NCBI GenBank assembly: GCA_023391875.1
Contig: JAEWAB010000007.1
Span: 1-64,000, forward strand
Direction: 5' to 3'
Length of the DNA stretch: 64,000 bases
Source of the DNA: Bacillota bacterium
GTDB lineage: Bacteria; Bacillota; Clostridia; Oscillospirales; Ruminococcaceae
Positions 16,638-26,109 of the stretch are shown here, piece after piece (positions within the stretch are counted from its first letter, which is position 1; the number at the start of each line of letters is the position of its first letter). The position numbers and the translations under genes are program-made. The notes beneath the pieces were generated by a model. It ran no database searches and had not been told where the DNA came from. It saw nothing but the letters and a program-made list of their open reading frames with translations.

Positions 16638-17879
16638 TCAATAATCCAGTACCCGAATCTCGGCGAGCACCGTAACGCCCGCCGCCTTCAGCTGCTCGAT
16701 ACCCTCCGCAATCACCTTTTCGGTGAGGTCTTCGGTAACAAATGCAAGCTCGTTTTCGGGCTGGTTCTTGCGCGCGAGGGCGCTTACGCCGCCAAACACC
16801 TTGGCGATAAGCGCCGAGGCCGCCCTGCTGTCGGGGAAAAGGGCGCGAATGTACATTGGGGTGCTGTAGTTTTCAAAGTTTTCTACGTAGTTCTCGGTGC
16901 TGTCCTGCCAATAGAGCGTTTTAATCGTATCTTTGTTCTTGATTGCGTCAATAATATCGGCAACCACGGCACTGGCTGTGGGCAGCTTGCCCGCGCCCTT
17001 GCCGTAGAACACCACGTCGCCGGTGGCGTCGCCGCGCACCAGAATGCCGTTGAACACGTCGTCCACCCCTGCGAGCTGGCTTTCGCGGCTGATAAACGCG
17101 GGGCTTACCATGATGTGCAGCTTGCCGTTTTCAAGCTTCTTGGCGCGGCCGATGAGCTTGACCACGCCGCCCCAGCTTTCGGCGTAGGCGACATCCTCGG
17201 GGGTGAGCTTGGTAATGCCCTCAGTTTTCACCTGCTCGGGGTATACATGCCTCCCGTAGGCAAGGGAGGCGAGGATGCAGATCTTGCGGCAGGCGTCATC
17301 GCCCTCAATGTCGGCAGAGGGGTCGCGCTCGGCGTAGCCAAGCTCCTGCGCCAGCTTTAACGCGTCGTCAAAGGGCATCTGCTCGCGAATCATCTTGGTT
17401 AGAATGAAGTTGGTGGTACCGTTTAGAATGCCCGCCACCTCGCGGATTTCGTTTGCCGCAAGGCATTGGTGCATTGGGCGGATGATGGGAATGCCGCCGC
17501 CCACGCTCGCCTCAAACAAGAAGTTTACGTGGTGCTCGCGCGCAAGGTAAAGCAGCTCGGCGCCCTTGGCGGCCACCAGCGCCTTGTTGGAGGTTACAAC
17601 GCTTTTGCCGCTCTCAAGGCAGGCCTTTACAAAGTCGTAGGCGGGGTTAATACCGCCCATTACCTCCACTACCACCGAAACGGTGGGGTCCTGTGCGATG
17701 ATATTAAAATCCTTGATAAAGCGGTCTTTGTACGGTACGTCAAAATCGCGCAGGTCGAGGATATACTTGAGGGTTACCTCCTCGCCCAGCTTGCCTTCGA
17801 GCGAATCCTTACTTTTGAGCAGTATCTCGGCTACCCCGGAGCCTACCACCCCATGCCCCATTAATGCGATATTCGCCAT
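16638..17879 (-). CDS. hom: Homoserine dehydrogenase
   Basis: NAD(P)H-dependent reduction of aspartate semialdehyde to homoserine. The 413 residues hold a Rossmann N-terminus (IALMGHGVVGSGVAEIL), the substrate domain (VTSNKALVAAKG, EASVGGGIPII, ILNGTTNFILT, AERDPSADIEGDDACRK) and a short C-terminal ACT-like domain for threonine inhibition (about 345-413). It is followed directly by thrB and lysC. No thrC is in the window. Confidence 0.97.
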   Translation of the reverse strand: MANIALMGHGVVGSGVAEILLKSKDSLEGKLGEEVTLKYILDLRDFDVPYKDRFIKDFNIIAQDPTVSVVVEVMGGINPAYDFVKACLESGKSVVTSNKALVAAKGAELLYLAREHHVNFLFEASVGGGIPIIRPMHQCLAANEIREVAGILNGTTNFILTKMIREQMPFDDALKLAQELGYAERDPSADIEGDDACRKICILASLAYGRHVYPEQVKTEGITKLTPEDVAYAESWGGVVKLIGRAKKLENGKLHIMVSPAFISRESQLAGVDDVFNGILVRGDATGDVVFYGKGAGKLPTASAVVADIIDAIKNKDTIKTLYWQDSTENYVENFENYSTPMYIRALFPDSRAASALIAKVFGGVSALARKNQPENELAFVTEDLTEKVIAEGIEQLKAAGVTVLAEIRVLDY

Positions 17880-17943
17880 GTAATTAACCCTGCCTTTCCC
17901 ATCTATCCATGCCCTAGCGGCATAAATTTGTTCTTTAACGGTA

Positions 17944-18387
17944 TCAGCGGCCGGAGATCATTCTTACGTCTACAATACCCTCCATGGCCTTGAGCTGCTC
18001 GAGCAGCTCACCGGTATCCATCCTTAAATTATCGCTTCTCGCCGAAACCGAAACCAGCGCCACGCCGTCCACCGGGATATTCTGGTTTACGGTAAGGATA
18101 TTGGCGCCCGCCGCGTAAAGCTCGGAGGTAAAACGCGAAAGCACCCCCGGTTCGTCGCTGAGGGTGGCGGTAAGGGTGAGCATGCTGTCCGCCGCCAAGG
18201 TGCCCTGCGCAAACACGCTGTCTTTATACTTGTAAAACGCGCTGCGGGAGATACCCACCATCTGCGCCGCCTGAGAGGTCGTTTTGGCCTTTCCACCCGC
18301 AAGCAGGCTTTTGGCTGCAACCACCTTTAAAAAAACGTCGGGCAGTACATTGGCATCAACCACAATATATTTTGGCTTAGTGTTCAT
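17944..18387 (-). CDS. thrR: ACT domain repressor of threonine genes (ThrR/PheB, UPF0735 family)
   Basis: 147 residues, the exact size of the UPF0735 family. It has an N-terminal helix-turn-helix (SQAAQMVGISRSAFYKYKDSVF) and a C-terminal ACT domain (LTATLSDEPGVLSRFTSELY...GANILTVNQNIP, in short blocks). In Bacillus subtilis the member once named PheB was shown to control hom-thrCB and was renamed ThrR. Position immediately upstream of hom-thrB-lysC fits that role here. The start at 18387 has GAGG upstream; the frame extends 5' without support. Confidence 0.88.
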   Translation of the reverse strand: MNTKPKYIVVDANVLPDVFLKVVAAKSLLAGGKAKTTSQAAQMVGISRSAFYKYKDSVFAQGTLAADSMLTLTATLSDEPGVLSRFTSELYAAGANILTVNQNIPVDGVALVSVSARSDNLRMDTGELLEQLKAMEGIVDVRMISGR

Positions 18388-18932
18388 ATCTAATCGCCTC
18401 ACAGCCATGGGATTACAATCGGCCTTTAAAATATAGTACGCCATTGATAAACGAATGTGTTCACATGAGATACACTATAACATGGCGTCCACGTTTGTTC
18501 AATTTCAATATGGGGCTATATTTTCTGAAAAGGCACGGTATTTCTTTAATATTTAAGATCAATACAGCGTTGCTTTTGTTTTCGCGTGAATTTATCGGAT
18601 ATTAAAAACTTTGTCGATTTTTTGTATATAAAATTATATATTATTTATGAATATCATGGCAAACCCCTTGATAATCATTTTCTTAGGAAGTAAGATTAAA
18701 CTGAATAAATGAAAGTGCTTGATTCAACCTTTTATACGAAAATTTGCTACAAGCAGTGAAACATGGCGTTTCGGTTCTCCGTCTCCTTACAAGGGCGCAG
18801 TCAGCGGCTGAAGGAAATGTGGGGTAAAAATCGTTTTAAAAGAAGTAACGCGCAGCATTAAAAGGCCTTAACCGCAAAACCAAGCTGCGGTTGTGTGAGG
18901 TACCTGCAAATTATGAAACGGGAGGCATATGC
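18388..18932. other. Intergenic region between divergent thrR and the AI-2E-type permease
   Basis: AT-rich DNA with promoter-like motifs for thrR on the minus strand near 18465 (TATAGT). A GC-rich segment (18770-18925) precedes the permease gene, with a small ACCGCA/TGCGGT hairpin near 18870. I see no gene and no riboswitch that I recognise. Confidence 0.4.
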
Positions 18933-20018
18933 TTGAATATTGATAAGGTAGAGCGCCGCAGAGCCTTTATCATCAACACCGTCTATTGGGTGGTTGTTAT
19001 CGCGCTCATCTATGTGAGCTTAAAATATGTGGCGAAGTGGATCATGCCGTTTATCATCGGCTTTTTCATCGCCTACCTGTTAAAGCCGCTGGTAGAGCTG
19101 TTGCACCGTAAATTAAAGGGCAACCGCAAAATATGGGCGGTGCTGGTGATGATTCTCGCCTACGGTGTGGTGGGCGTGCTGTTGTGGCTGCTCGGCTCGC
19201 GCATCGTTTACGGCTTTCAGAAGCTGTTTGAGATGATGCCGAACGTGTACACCTACGACCTCGAACCTGCCCTGCAGCGCGCGAATGAGTTCTTTGTAAA
19301 CTTCTTCTCCAGCCTTACCCCTACTATTTCCGACACCCTCAATACCATGCTGAGCAATGTGATGGGGGCGCTTAAAGACTTTATCATCAACACCTCCAAA
19401 TCGGTGGTGGGGTGGATTGCGCTGGCCTCCACCAAGCTGCCTACCTTCCTGCTCGGGCTGCTCTTTACTATTATGTCTTCGGTGTTCATCAGCATCGATT
19501 ATCATCGTATCCGCAGCTTTTTGTTAAAACAGCTTCCCTCCAAGTATATCGGATGGTTGTACGACGGCAAGAGCTTCGCTTCCGATACCCTGCTTAAATA
19601 CCTTCGTGCGTACTCTATTATTATGTCCATTACCTTTGTAGAGCTTTCGGTAGGGCTTACCATCCTGCGGGTGGAGTCGTCCATCCTGATTGCGCTGATT
19701 ATTGCGGTGGTGGATATTGTACCGGTATTGGGCACCGGCTCCATCGTCATCCCGTGGATTGTCATCTCGATTATACAGGGCAACTATGCCCGTGCGGTCG
19801 GCTTGCTGATTCTGTACGTCGTAATCCTCGTTGTGCGCAATATCATGGAGCCGAGGATTGTGGGGCAGAGCATCGGCTTAAACCCGCTGCTCACGCTGAT
19901 GTGCATGTATATCGGCCTTGTGAACTTCGGTATCATCGGGATGCTGCTGCTGCCCATGCTGCTACTGATTGCGATAAACTTCCAAGAGAGTGGAAAGATA
20001 AAATTCTGGAAAACTTGA
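18933..20018 (+). CDS. AI-2E transporter family / YtvI-like membrane protein
   Basis: 361 residues with about seven to eight membrane helices, typical of the AI-2E/PerM family. The pattern includes MPFIIGFFIAYLLKPLVELL at the N-terminus, a long central extracytoplasmic or amphipathic region (110-190), and the C-terminal VDIVPVLGTGSIVIPW and EPRIVGQSIGLNPLLTL blocks. Length and lineage also fit the sporulation membrane protein YtvI. The TTG at 18933 is chosen because GGGAGG lies seven bases upstream; the preceding in-frame ATG at 18891 lacks a ribosome site. Substrate unknown. Confidence 0.87.
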   Translation: MNIDKVERRRAFIINTVYWVVVIALIYVSLKYVAKWIMPFIIGFFIAYLLKPLVELLHRKLKGNRKIWAVLVMILAYGVVGVLLWLLGSRIVYGFQKLFEMMPNVYTYDLEPALQRANEFFVNFFSSLTPTISDTLNTMLSNVMGALKDFIINTSKSVVGWIALASTKLPTFLLGLLFTIMSSVFISIDYHRIRSFLLKQLPSKYIGWLYDGKSFASDTLLKYLRAYSIIMSITFVELSVGLTILRVESSILIALIIAVVDIVPVLGTGSIVIPWIVISIIQGNYARAVGLLILYVVILVVRNIMEPRIVGQSIGLNPLLTLMCMYIGLVNFGIIGMLLLPMLLLIAINFQESGKIKFWKT

Positions 20019-20175
20019 TGGCTAAACCCCCTCTCTGAGAGTGGCAAAATTAAGTTTTGCAAGACTTAACCGCTAATCATGGGGGCCGCTTTCATAGCGG
20101 AGTTGCTTCTTTTCCGTATACTTTGCAGGTGGCGCGTGCATGGTATAAAATAGGGTGCAGGAATGCTATTTGATG

Positions 20176-20497
20176 TGCATTGATTTAAATTGTTAATTAA
20201 ATGTGCTATTCTGATACTGATTATACATTTTTTGTTGGCGTGTAAAAAGAGGCATCGCTGCGGGCTGAAACACGCCGCCATTTTGACATTTCAATTGTCT
20301 TGGCGCTTTTTCCGGAGGTAAAACCGCGTATTCAGTGGAAAAAGAGTGATTATTTGTACAAGCGTCGTCAGCCGGGGCGTTGTTATGAGGCAATATGACT
20401 CCTTAAAACAGATGCAACAAATAAAGCGATTCAGAATTATTTTTTTGACCGTGAATTGATTGAAATCGTTAATTAAGTGTGCTATACTATTGCGTGT
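20176..20497 (+). promoter_or_regulatory. Duplicated promoter-like block upstream of the transaldolase-family gene
   Basis: Two related segments of about 40 bases lie 276 bases apart (around 20179-20220 and 20455-20497). Both contain ATTGATT, a TTAATTAA core and an extended -10 (TGTGCTATTCT and TGTGCTATACT). The remaining 20019-20689 interval holds no gene that I can support; frames there lack ribosome sites. Confidence 0.45.
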
Positions 20498-20689
20498 TAA
20501 AGGTATTTTCCAAAGCGGAAGGGAGATATTGAAAACGGGGTGTATCTCTTTTTGCCCTGTTTTTAACGCAAACCTTGTACACTAAGGTGAATACTTACGG
20601 CTATGGGCCATGATATCGTATTTAAAATGTAAGACGATGTCTTTTGATTTTGAGACCTTAAGATATCGCCGGAAAGGCATGGTGAAACC

Positions 20690-21337
20690 ATGAAATTATT
20701 TTTAGACACCGCCAATGTAGACTATATCCGCGAGATTAACGACTTAGGCATTATCTGCGGCGTAACCACCAACCCCAGCCTGATTGCAAAGGAAGGGCGC
20801 GATTTTAAAGAGGTGGTAACCGAGATCACCGGTATCGTAGACGGCCCCATCTCCGCCGAGGTTATCTCCCTTCAGGCAGAGGGCATGGTTGAGGAGGCCC
20901 TTGAACTCGCAAAGATTCATAAGAACATCGTTATCAAGATTCCGATGTGCGCCGAGGGCTTAAAGGCCACCGCACAGCTCACCAAGAAGAAGATCAAGAC
21001 CAACGTAACCCTCATCTTTTCCGCTGCTCAGGCGCTGCTTGCTGCAAGAGCGGGCGCAACCTTTGTAAGCCCGTTTGTGGGCAGACTTGACGACGTGGGT
21101 GCTCACGGCGTAGAGCTGCTGGAGGAGATTGCGAACATCTTCTCGATTCACGGCCTCGAGACCGAGATCATCGCCGCCAGCATCCGTAAGCCCGAGGATG
21201 TAACCGCCGCCGCTCTGGCCGGTGCGCACATCGCCACTATCCCTTACGACGTAATGAAGAAGAGCATCGACCATCCCCTTACCACGCAGGGTATCGCGCG
21301 CTTCTTAAAGGATTGGGAGAGCGTACCGAAGAAGTAA
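20690..21337 (+). CDS. fsa: Transaldolase / fructose-6-phosphate aldolase family protein
   Basis: The 215-residue (beta/alpha)8 enzyme belongs to the short transaldolase subfamily (TalC/FSA). The N-terminal MKLFLDTANVDYIRE, the Schiff-base lysine in IVIKIPMC (about residue 84), NVTLIFSAAQALLAARAGA and FVGRLDD are all visible. Short members either transfer dihydroxyacetone units or cleave fructose 6-phosphate, and sequence alone does not decide between these. It has a long, promoter-rich upstream region and its own terminator. Confidence 0.94.
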   Translation: MKLFLDTANVDYIREINDLGIICGVTTNPSLIAKEGRDFKEVVTEITGIVDGPISAEVISLQAEGMVEEALELAKIHKNIVIKIPMCAEGLKATAQLTKKKIKTNVTLIFSAAQALLAARAGATFVSPFVGRLDDVGAHGVELLEEIANIFSIHGLETEIIAASIRKPEDVTAAALAGAHIATIPYDVMKKSIDHPLTTQGIARFLKDWESVPKK

Positions 21338-21363
21338 TCCCGGCCTTACACAATATTGTTTTA

Positions 21364-21402
21364 AACAAGCTCCGTCGGTTTATCGGCGGAGCTTGTTTTT
21401 TG
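21364..21402 (+). terminator. Terminator of the transaldolase-family gene
   Basis: AACAAGCTCCG (21364-21374) pairs with CGGAGCTTGTT (21387-21397), followed by a run of T. Confidence 0.92.
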
Positions 21403-21647
21403 TAGTAGGAATGTTCAGTTAACGATACGATTTTGGATTGCTATCAAAATAAGAAAGAAAATGTGCAATACTATCATTAGGATGGCTCACTTTTCACTAT
21501 CAATTTTGACTGTCAAAATAATAAAAAAATACCGTAAAAGCTTTAAATTGCTACACGCCGTACCGCGAATTCCCTCTCATATTCATTCTTCGGCGGACTA
21601 CAATAATAGTGCAAACGCTAATTCTAAAATTTAAGGAGTGTAGAATT

Positions 21648-21842
21648 ATGGCCAACAGTAACAGAATCATCGTTCCTCAGGCTCGCGAAGCTATGAACCG
21701 CTTCAAGATGGAATCTGCCACCGAGGTTGGTGTAAATCTGAAGCAGGGCTACAACGGCGATCTTACCTCCAGACAGGCCGGTTCTATCGGCGGTCAGATG
21801 GTTAAAAAGATGATCGAGGCGTACGAAAACTCCGCGAAGTAG
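21648..21842 (+). CDS. Alpha/beta-type small acid-soluble spore protein
   Basis: 64 residues that coat and protect forespore DNA. The N-terminal MANSNRIIVPQAREAMNRFK, the germination-protease site region ATEVGVNL, and the C-terminal signature TSRQAGSIGGQMVKKMI are typical of alpha/beta SASPs. AAGGAG lies ten bases upstream of the chosen ATG; the open frame extends 5' but without support. It should be expressed late in the forespore. This is direct evidence that the organism sporulates. Confidence 0.96.
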   Translation: MANSNRIIVPQAREAMNRFKMESATEVGVNLKQGYNGDLTSRQAGSIGGQMVKKMIEAYENSAK

Positions 21843-21895
21843 TTTAGCGGTAGAGCATTCTTCGGCTTGGAATTTTAAAAGCGGATAATGCAAAG

Positions 21896-21929
21896 GGGGC
21901 TTGCGTGCAATTGTACGCAAGCCCCTACT
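21896..21929 (+). terminator. Hairpin after the SASP gene
   Basis: GGGGCTTGCGT (21896-21906) pairs with ACGCAAGCCCC (21915-21925), with short T stretches after it. It lies between convergent genes and may serve both. Confidence 0.7.
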
Positions 21930-21947
21930 TATGGTTGGCATTCCTAT

Positions 21948-23087
21948 TTAACGGTTGCGGTAGTCGTCAAAGCGCTTACGAAAGCTGCCCTCATGCGGGG
22001 CGGGCTCTTCTGCCCATATGGGTGCTGAAAAGAGCGGGTCGGAGCCGATGGCCTCTTCCACAAAATCATCCTCGGCATCCTCTTTGGCCGCGGCCTCGCT
22101 TGCATGTATCGATTCGCGCTTTAGCTTAAAGCCGGGCCAGTACCGCCGCTTGATATGTGCCGTCTCTTCCGTGGCGGGCTTCTCTGCCTCGGCCTGCTTA
22201 TCGGTAGCTCTGGGTGTACTCGCTTGAGCATCCTGCTGTAGGTCTGCGAGGGCCAACAGCGGCGTATAGCCTTCATCGCTGCGCGGCTCCTCGTCCTTAG
22301 GCTCTGAAGGCTGTACAGAGGGCTCGTCGTAGGCCTCAACCAGCTTGGCCTCCACCTCCAGCGTGATCTTCTCCTGCGGCGGTTCATCCGGTTCCGCGTA
22401 GAAATACGGCTCGCCGAAATCAAACGGTTCCACCACCTCCGGTTCAAAATCCGGGGCGGGTGGTTCCTCAATCTCCAGATGCGCGTTGCCGATAAAGGCG
22501 CTGATATCCGCAAAGCTTCCGGCAATCCGGCTTTCTAAATCGCTCAAGTTCTTGCGAAACTCGCTGATATCCTGCCGGAAGAAATCCGGCTGTTTGACGC
22601 TTACATCCTCCGCCACGTTTTCGCTCTTGTCTTCGGAGGGGGCATAGCGCTCGGTTTTCTGCTTTGTTTCCACAATCAGCTCTGAAAGCTGGTGGCGCAG
22701 CTCGTCAAGCTGGGTACACTGATCCTCTAAGGTTCGTACATTCAGGGTGGTGTTTTCGCCCAAGCCTTGCTGCAAGGCGCCCGCAAGCTGCCCCGCCTCG
22801 GCGGCTTTATACTGCTCCAGACGGCTTAATAATTGCGCGTGCTCCTGCTCAAGGGCAGCGGCGCGCCGCTGCTCCGCCTCCAGCCGTTCGGTTAACTCCT
22901 CATTTTGTTTTTCAAGCTGTGCCGCACGCTCCCGCAGACGGGTATTCTCTTGCTTTTCGTGCATCAGCAGCAGTTTGTACTTGTTTTCGGCAGCCGATGT
23001 CGGTGTAATTGATTTTGGCGCGTTTATGGCAATATTGTCTTTGCTGTTTCCTGCAACGGTAACCCGATAATTTCTGTTGGCGCCCAC
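21948..23087 (-). CDS. Coiled-coil, acidic low-complexity protein of unknown function
   Basis: 379 residues. Positions about 30-110 form a long heptad coiled coil (ENTRLRERAAQLEKQNEELT), followed by a second helical stretch (about 115-200) and an acidic, Pro/Glu-rich, probably disordered region (200-300) with EPPAPDFEPEVVEPFDFGEP. There is no signal peptide or membrane helix, so it is probably cytoplasmic. The start is GTG with AGGAGG nine bases upstream. It resembles DivIVA-like or scaffolding proteins only in composition; no family assigned. Confidence 0.75.
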   Translation of the reverse strand: MGANRNYRVTVAGNSKDNIAINAPKSITPTSAAENKYKLLLMHEKQENTRLRERAAQLEKQNEELTERLEAEQRRAAALEQEHAQLLSRLEQYKAAEAGQLAGALQQGLGENTTLNVRTLEDQCTQLDELRHQLSELIVETKQKTERYAPSEDKSENVAEDVSVKQPDFFRQDISEFRKNLSDLESRIAGSFADISAFIGNAHLEIEEPPAPDFEPEVVEPFDFGEPYFYAEPDEPPQEKITLEVEAKLVEAYDEPSVQPSEPKDEEPRSDEGYTPLLALADLQQDAQASTPRATDKQAEAEKPATEETAHIKRRYWPGFKLKRESIHASEAAAKEDAEDDFVEEAIGSDPLFSAPIWAEEPAPHEGSFRKRFDDYRNR

Positions 23088-23300
23088 CGCGTTTTGCCTC
23101 CTGTGCCGCTAGCATTCCTGTGAAAAGTACGTAAAAATCAACATAAAGCCTATCACAAACAGTATAACAATACGCTTCATTAAAAGCAATTGCAATGTTC
23201 ATTAAACAAAATTCTTTCGTTGCTGTTAACAATATTTCGCTATACTTTTTTACGAAATGGTGGTATACTTTTAATGTAGACAAAAAACGTACACAATTGA

Positions 23301-23330
23301 AAAAGGAATGCCCATATAGACATTCCTTTT
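23301..23330 (-). terminator. Terminator of pdaA
   Basis: AAAAGGAATG and CATTCCTTTT form a 10-base-pair stem. On the minus strand the T run directly follows. Confidence 0.85.
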
Positions 23331-23352
23331 AACCAATATATCAGCAGTCGCC

Positions 23353-24351
23353 CTATTGAATGATGGATGCGTCCTCGCCGGTTTCCTCGGAAGCCTGCGG
23401 CTCGCCCGCGAGGTCAAAGGTGGCAAGCTCATAGCCCTTGGCCCTGAAATTATCGATTACCGCCCCCAGAATCTCGCTGTTATCCTTCGATACCGCATGC
23501 AAGAGGTAGATGCCGCCCGAGTGGGGATTGGCGGTCACCTTGGCTAGCGCCGCGTCGTAACCTATCTGGTTAGCCGGATCCCAGTCTGAGTAGGCGAAGC
23601 TCCAGAAGATATTCAGGTAGCCCAGCGAGTGTGCAAGGGCCAGCGTCCGCTCCGAAAAGTCCCCTTGCGGCGGGCGGAACAGCCACATCTCATAGCCGAA
23701 GTTCTGCAGCACATAGTCATGCAGGGTCATGATCTCCGCCTTACCCTCATCCAGTGATTTATCGGGCATGGAGGGGTGAGTGGTGCTATGGTTGCCGACG
23801 ATATGGCCTTCGTCAATCATCCGCTGCACCAGCGCGGGGTTGCGCTTGGCATAATCATAGGTGATAAAGAATACGGCGGAAACGCCCTTAGCCTTTAGTG
23901 TATCCAGAATAGCGGGGGTATAGCCGTTTTCGTAGCCCTCGTCAAAGGTGAGATAGATTTTGCCGTTGTCCGGCCCAATAAAGTACGAGCCGTATTTGCC
24001 GTACTTCTCCTGCAGCGAAACAGGTGCTTCCGGACGGCCGTCCGCGTTAAAGCGGTTACCCGGCCCCCATTTCACCTTAGCGTTGCTCAGGGCGGCGAGG
24101 TCCTCGTACTCCGGCGAGATCACCGGCTTGACGGGTGCCTCGGGTACCTCCGGCTCGGAGGATTCCGTCTGCGGGGTGCTCACCGCCGGTGGGGGCAGGC
24201 TTTCGGGCTGTGAAGCGGGCACAGAGGACGAGGGAGCGGTGGAGGACGGTGTCTGCGCGCCGGTGCCGTCGAGCAGCGAGTAGGTGCATGAGGTTAACAT
24301 AAACAGCAATGCGGCCAGTATTGCGCCGGTTTTAAGATAATATTTCAACAA
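23353..24351 (-). CDS. pdaA: Polysaccharide deacetylase, PdaA-type delta-lactam-biosynthetic de-N-acetylase
   Basis: In spore formers PdaA deacetylates muramic acid to make the muramic-delta-lactam of cortex peptidoglycan, which is needed for germination. The 332-residue protein has a lipobox (LLFMLTSC, Cys about 22), a Ser/Pro-rich linker (about 30-75) and an NodB-homology domain with KIYLTFDEGYENGYT, GHIVGNHSTTHPSM and RPPQGDFSERTL. TFDEGYENG, rather than TFDDGP, is the PdaA hallmark. The start is a TTG pair behind AAAGGAG. Confidence 0.92.
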   Translation of the reverse strand: MLKYYLKTGAILAALLFMLTSCTYSLLDGTGAQTPSSTAPSSSVPASQPESLPPPAVSTPQTESSEPEVPEAPVKPVISPEYEDLAALSNAKVKWGPGNRFNADGRPEAPVSLQEKYGKYGSYFIGPDNGKIYLTFDEGYENGYTPAILDTLKAKGVSAVFFITYDYAKRNPALVQRMIDEGHIVGNHSTTHPSMPDKSLDEGKAEIMTLHDYVLQNFGYEMWLFRPPQGDFSERTLALAHSLGYLNIFWSFAYSDWDPANQIGYDAALAKVTANPHSGGIYLLHAVSKDNSEILGAVIDNFRAKGYELATFDLAGEPQASEETGEDASIIQ

Positions 24352-24489
24352 GTTTCGCTCCTTTTATATCAGACAAAAGTTAACATAATTTAACTGAATA
24401 TATCCTTATTTTTAACCTTACGACAAAATGTGGCCTCTGTCAAGCCGCAAAACTAGTGTGTGTGAAATGCCTTTAAAAATTCGCAAGCT

Positions 24490-24593
24490 TAATACTAATT
24501 CCAATAAGAAATATTACGTAAAAATTCTTCACAAGAAGCATAAATGGGGCCTTTTGCTCGAATTTTTTCTATATTTCAAATTGAAATAAGTAT
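24490..24593. repeat. Dispersed hairpin repeat, family 1, copy 2
   Basis: Second copy of the element at 13645-13746, in the same orientation. It shares both ends (TAATACTAATTCCAATAAG; TTGAAATAAGTAT), the AAAAATTCTTCACAA block and GGCCTTTTGCTCGAATTTTT. It lies about 40 bases upstream of the promoter-like dyad before enolase. Confidence 0.8.
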
Positions 24594-24634
24594 AAGATAT
24601 TTGTCTGAAAGTAACCTTAAGCGTTATACATATA

Positions 24635-24655
24635 ACCAATGAAGATTGGTATAAT
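24635..24655 (+). promoter_or_regulatory. Promoter-overlapping dyad upstream of eno
   Basis: ACCAAT-GAAG-ATTGGT is a perfect inverted repeat whose right arm runs into TATAAT (24650-24655). The position fits a repressor or activator site on the eno promoter. The cognate regulator is unknown. Confidence 0.45.
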
Positions 24656-24709
24656 TTAGTTATCAAAGTGAACAATAAACATATTCTATGCAAAGGAGTG
24701 TATTAAAAC

Positions 24710-25996
24710 ATGAGCGAGGTAAAGATTACAAGAGTTTACGGCAGAGAGATTTTAGATTCGCGCGGCAACCCCACGGTAGAGGCGCAGGTGACGCTTTCAA
24801 ACGGCGTAACGGCGATGGCGAGCGTGCCGAGCGGGGCCTCCACCGGCATCTTCGAGGCGCATGAGCTGCGCGACGGCGACGCCGACCGCTATGGCGGCAA
24901 GGGCGTTACCAAGGCGGTGAGCAATGTCAGCGGCGAGATCAACAGCGCGTTAACCGGCATGGGCATCGGCAGCATTCAGGCCATCGACCGCCGTATGATC
25001 GAGCTGGACGGCACCGAGAACAAAACCCGCCTGGGTGCCAACGCCATGCTGGCGGTTTCGCTGGCCGCGGCGCGCGCCGCCGCACAGAGCGTGGGGATAC
25101 CGCTTTACCGCTACCTTGGCGGCGCGCAGGCACGCATCCTGCCCGTACCGATGATGAACATCCTAAACGGCGGTGCGCACGCCTCCAATAATGTGGATAT
25201 CCAGGAGTTTATGGTAATGCCGGTGGGCGCGCCGAGCTTTAAGGAAGGGCTGCGCTATTGCGCGGAGATCTACGCCGCCCTTGGCAAGCTGCTCAAAAAG
25301 AAAGGCCTCTCCACCGCCGTGGGCGACGAGGGCGGCTTTGCGCCCGACCTTGCCAGCGACGAGGACGCCATCAAGCTGATTTTAGAGGCAGCCGAAACGG
25401 CGGGCTACATCGGCGGCGAGGACATTATGATCGCCATTGACGCCGCCTCCTCGGAGTGGTACGACGAGGGCAGCTACACCCTGCCCAAGAAGAGTCTCAC
25501 CTACACCCCCGAGCAGCTGATCGATTACTGGGACGAGCTTGTAACCAAGTATCCCATCGTCTCGATTGAGGACGGCGTGGGTGAGCAGGACTTTGACGCG
25601 TGGCAGGCCCTTACACGCCGCATGGGCGAGCGGGTGCAGCTGGTGGGCGACGACCTGTTTGTAACCAACGTAAAACGCCTCAGGCAGGGTATTTCACTCG
25701 GTGCCGCCAACTCCATTTTAGTAAAGGTGAACCAGATTGGCACGCTGAGCGAGGCGTTGGAGGCCGTGCTCACCGCGCAGAAGGCGGGCTATACCACCAT
25801 CATCTCTCACCGCAGCGGTGAAACCGAGGATAGCTTTATCGCCGACATCGCAGTTGCCACCAACGCGGGCCAGATCAAAACAGGCGCCCCGGCGCGCAGC
25901 GACCGTGTGGCGAAATACAACCGCCTGCTGCGCATTGAGGAGCATCTGGGCGACGCCGCGCTTTACTTGGGCAAAGGCACCTTCAACCGTTCCTAA
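24710..25996 (+). CDS. eno: Enolase (phosphopyruvate hydratase)
   Basis: Glycolytic interconversion of 2-phosphoglycerate and phosphoenolpyruvate. The 428-residue length is standard. Visible are VYGREILDSRGNPTVEA at the N-terminus, the flexible loop PSGASTGIFEA, the Mg-binding and catalytic regions MNILNGGAHASNNVDIQEFM, SIEDGV and VGDDLFVTN, and the C-terminal SHRSGETEDSFIADIAV and KTGAPARSDRVAKYN. AAAGGAG precedes the ATG. Confidence 0.99.
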   Translation: MSEVKITRVYGREILDSRGNPTVEAQVTLSNGVTAMASVPSGASTGIFEAHELRDGDADRYGGKGVTKAVSNVSGEINSALTGMGIGSIQAIDRRMIELDGTENKTRLGANAMLAVSLAAARAAAQSVGIPLYRYLGGAQARILPVPMMNILNGGAHASNNVDIQEFMVMPVGAPSFKEGLRYCAEIYAALGKLLKKKGLSTAVGDEGGFAPDLASDEDAIKLILEAAETAGYIGGEDIMIAIDAASSEWYDEGSYTLPKKSLTYTPEQLIDYWDELVTKYPIVSIEDGVGEQDFDAWQALTRRMGERVQLVGDDLFVTNVKRLRQGISLGAANSILVKVNQIGTLSEALEAVLTAQKAGYTTIISHRSGETEDSFIADIAVATNAGQIKTGAPARSDRVAKYNRLLRIEEHLGDAALYLGKGTFNRS

Positions 25997-26109
25997 GCGA
26001 TCAATTTATAACATGTTGTGGGTAAAGGAAAAGGGTTGCAATTCCCAATCAAACGGAATATACTAGTGTTTGGTGTAACCACAATGTAAACGATAGGACG
26101 GTTCAAACA

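Noticed and set aside
18388..18932. A riboswitch in front of the AI-2E-type gene
   Set aside because: I could not match the conserved core of any class that I know; only a small hairpin is visible.
22664..23070. Plus-strand frames opposite the coiled-coil gene
   Set aside because: Arg/Pro/Ala-rich antisense shadows without start signals.
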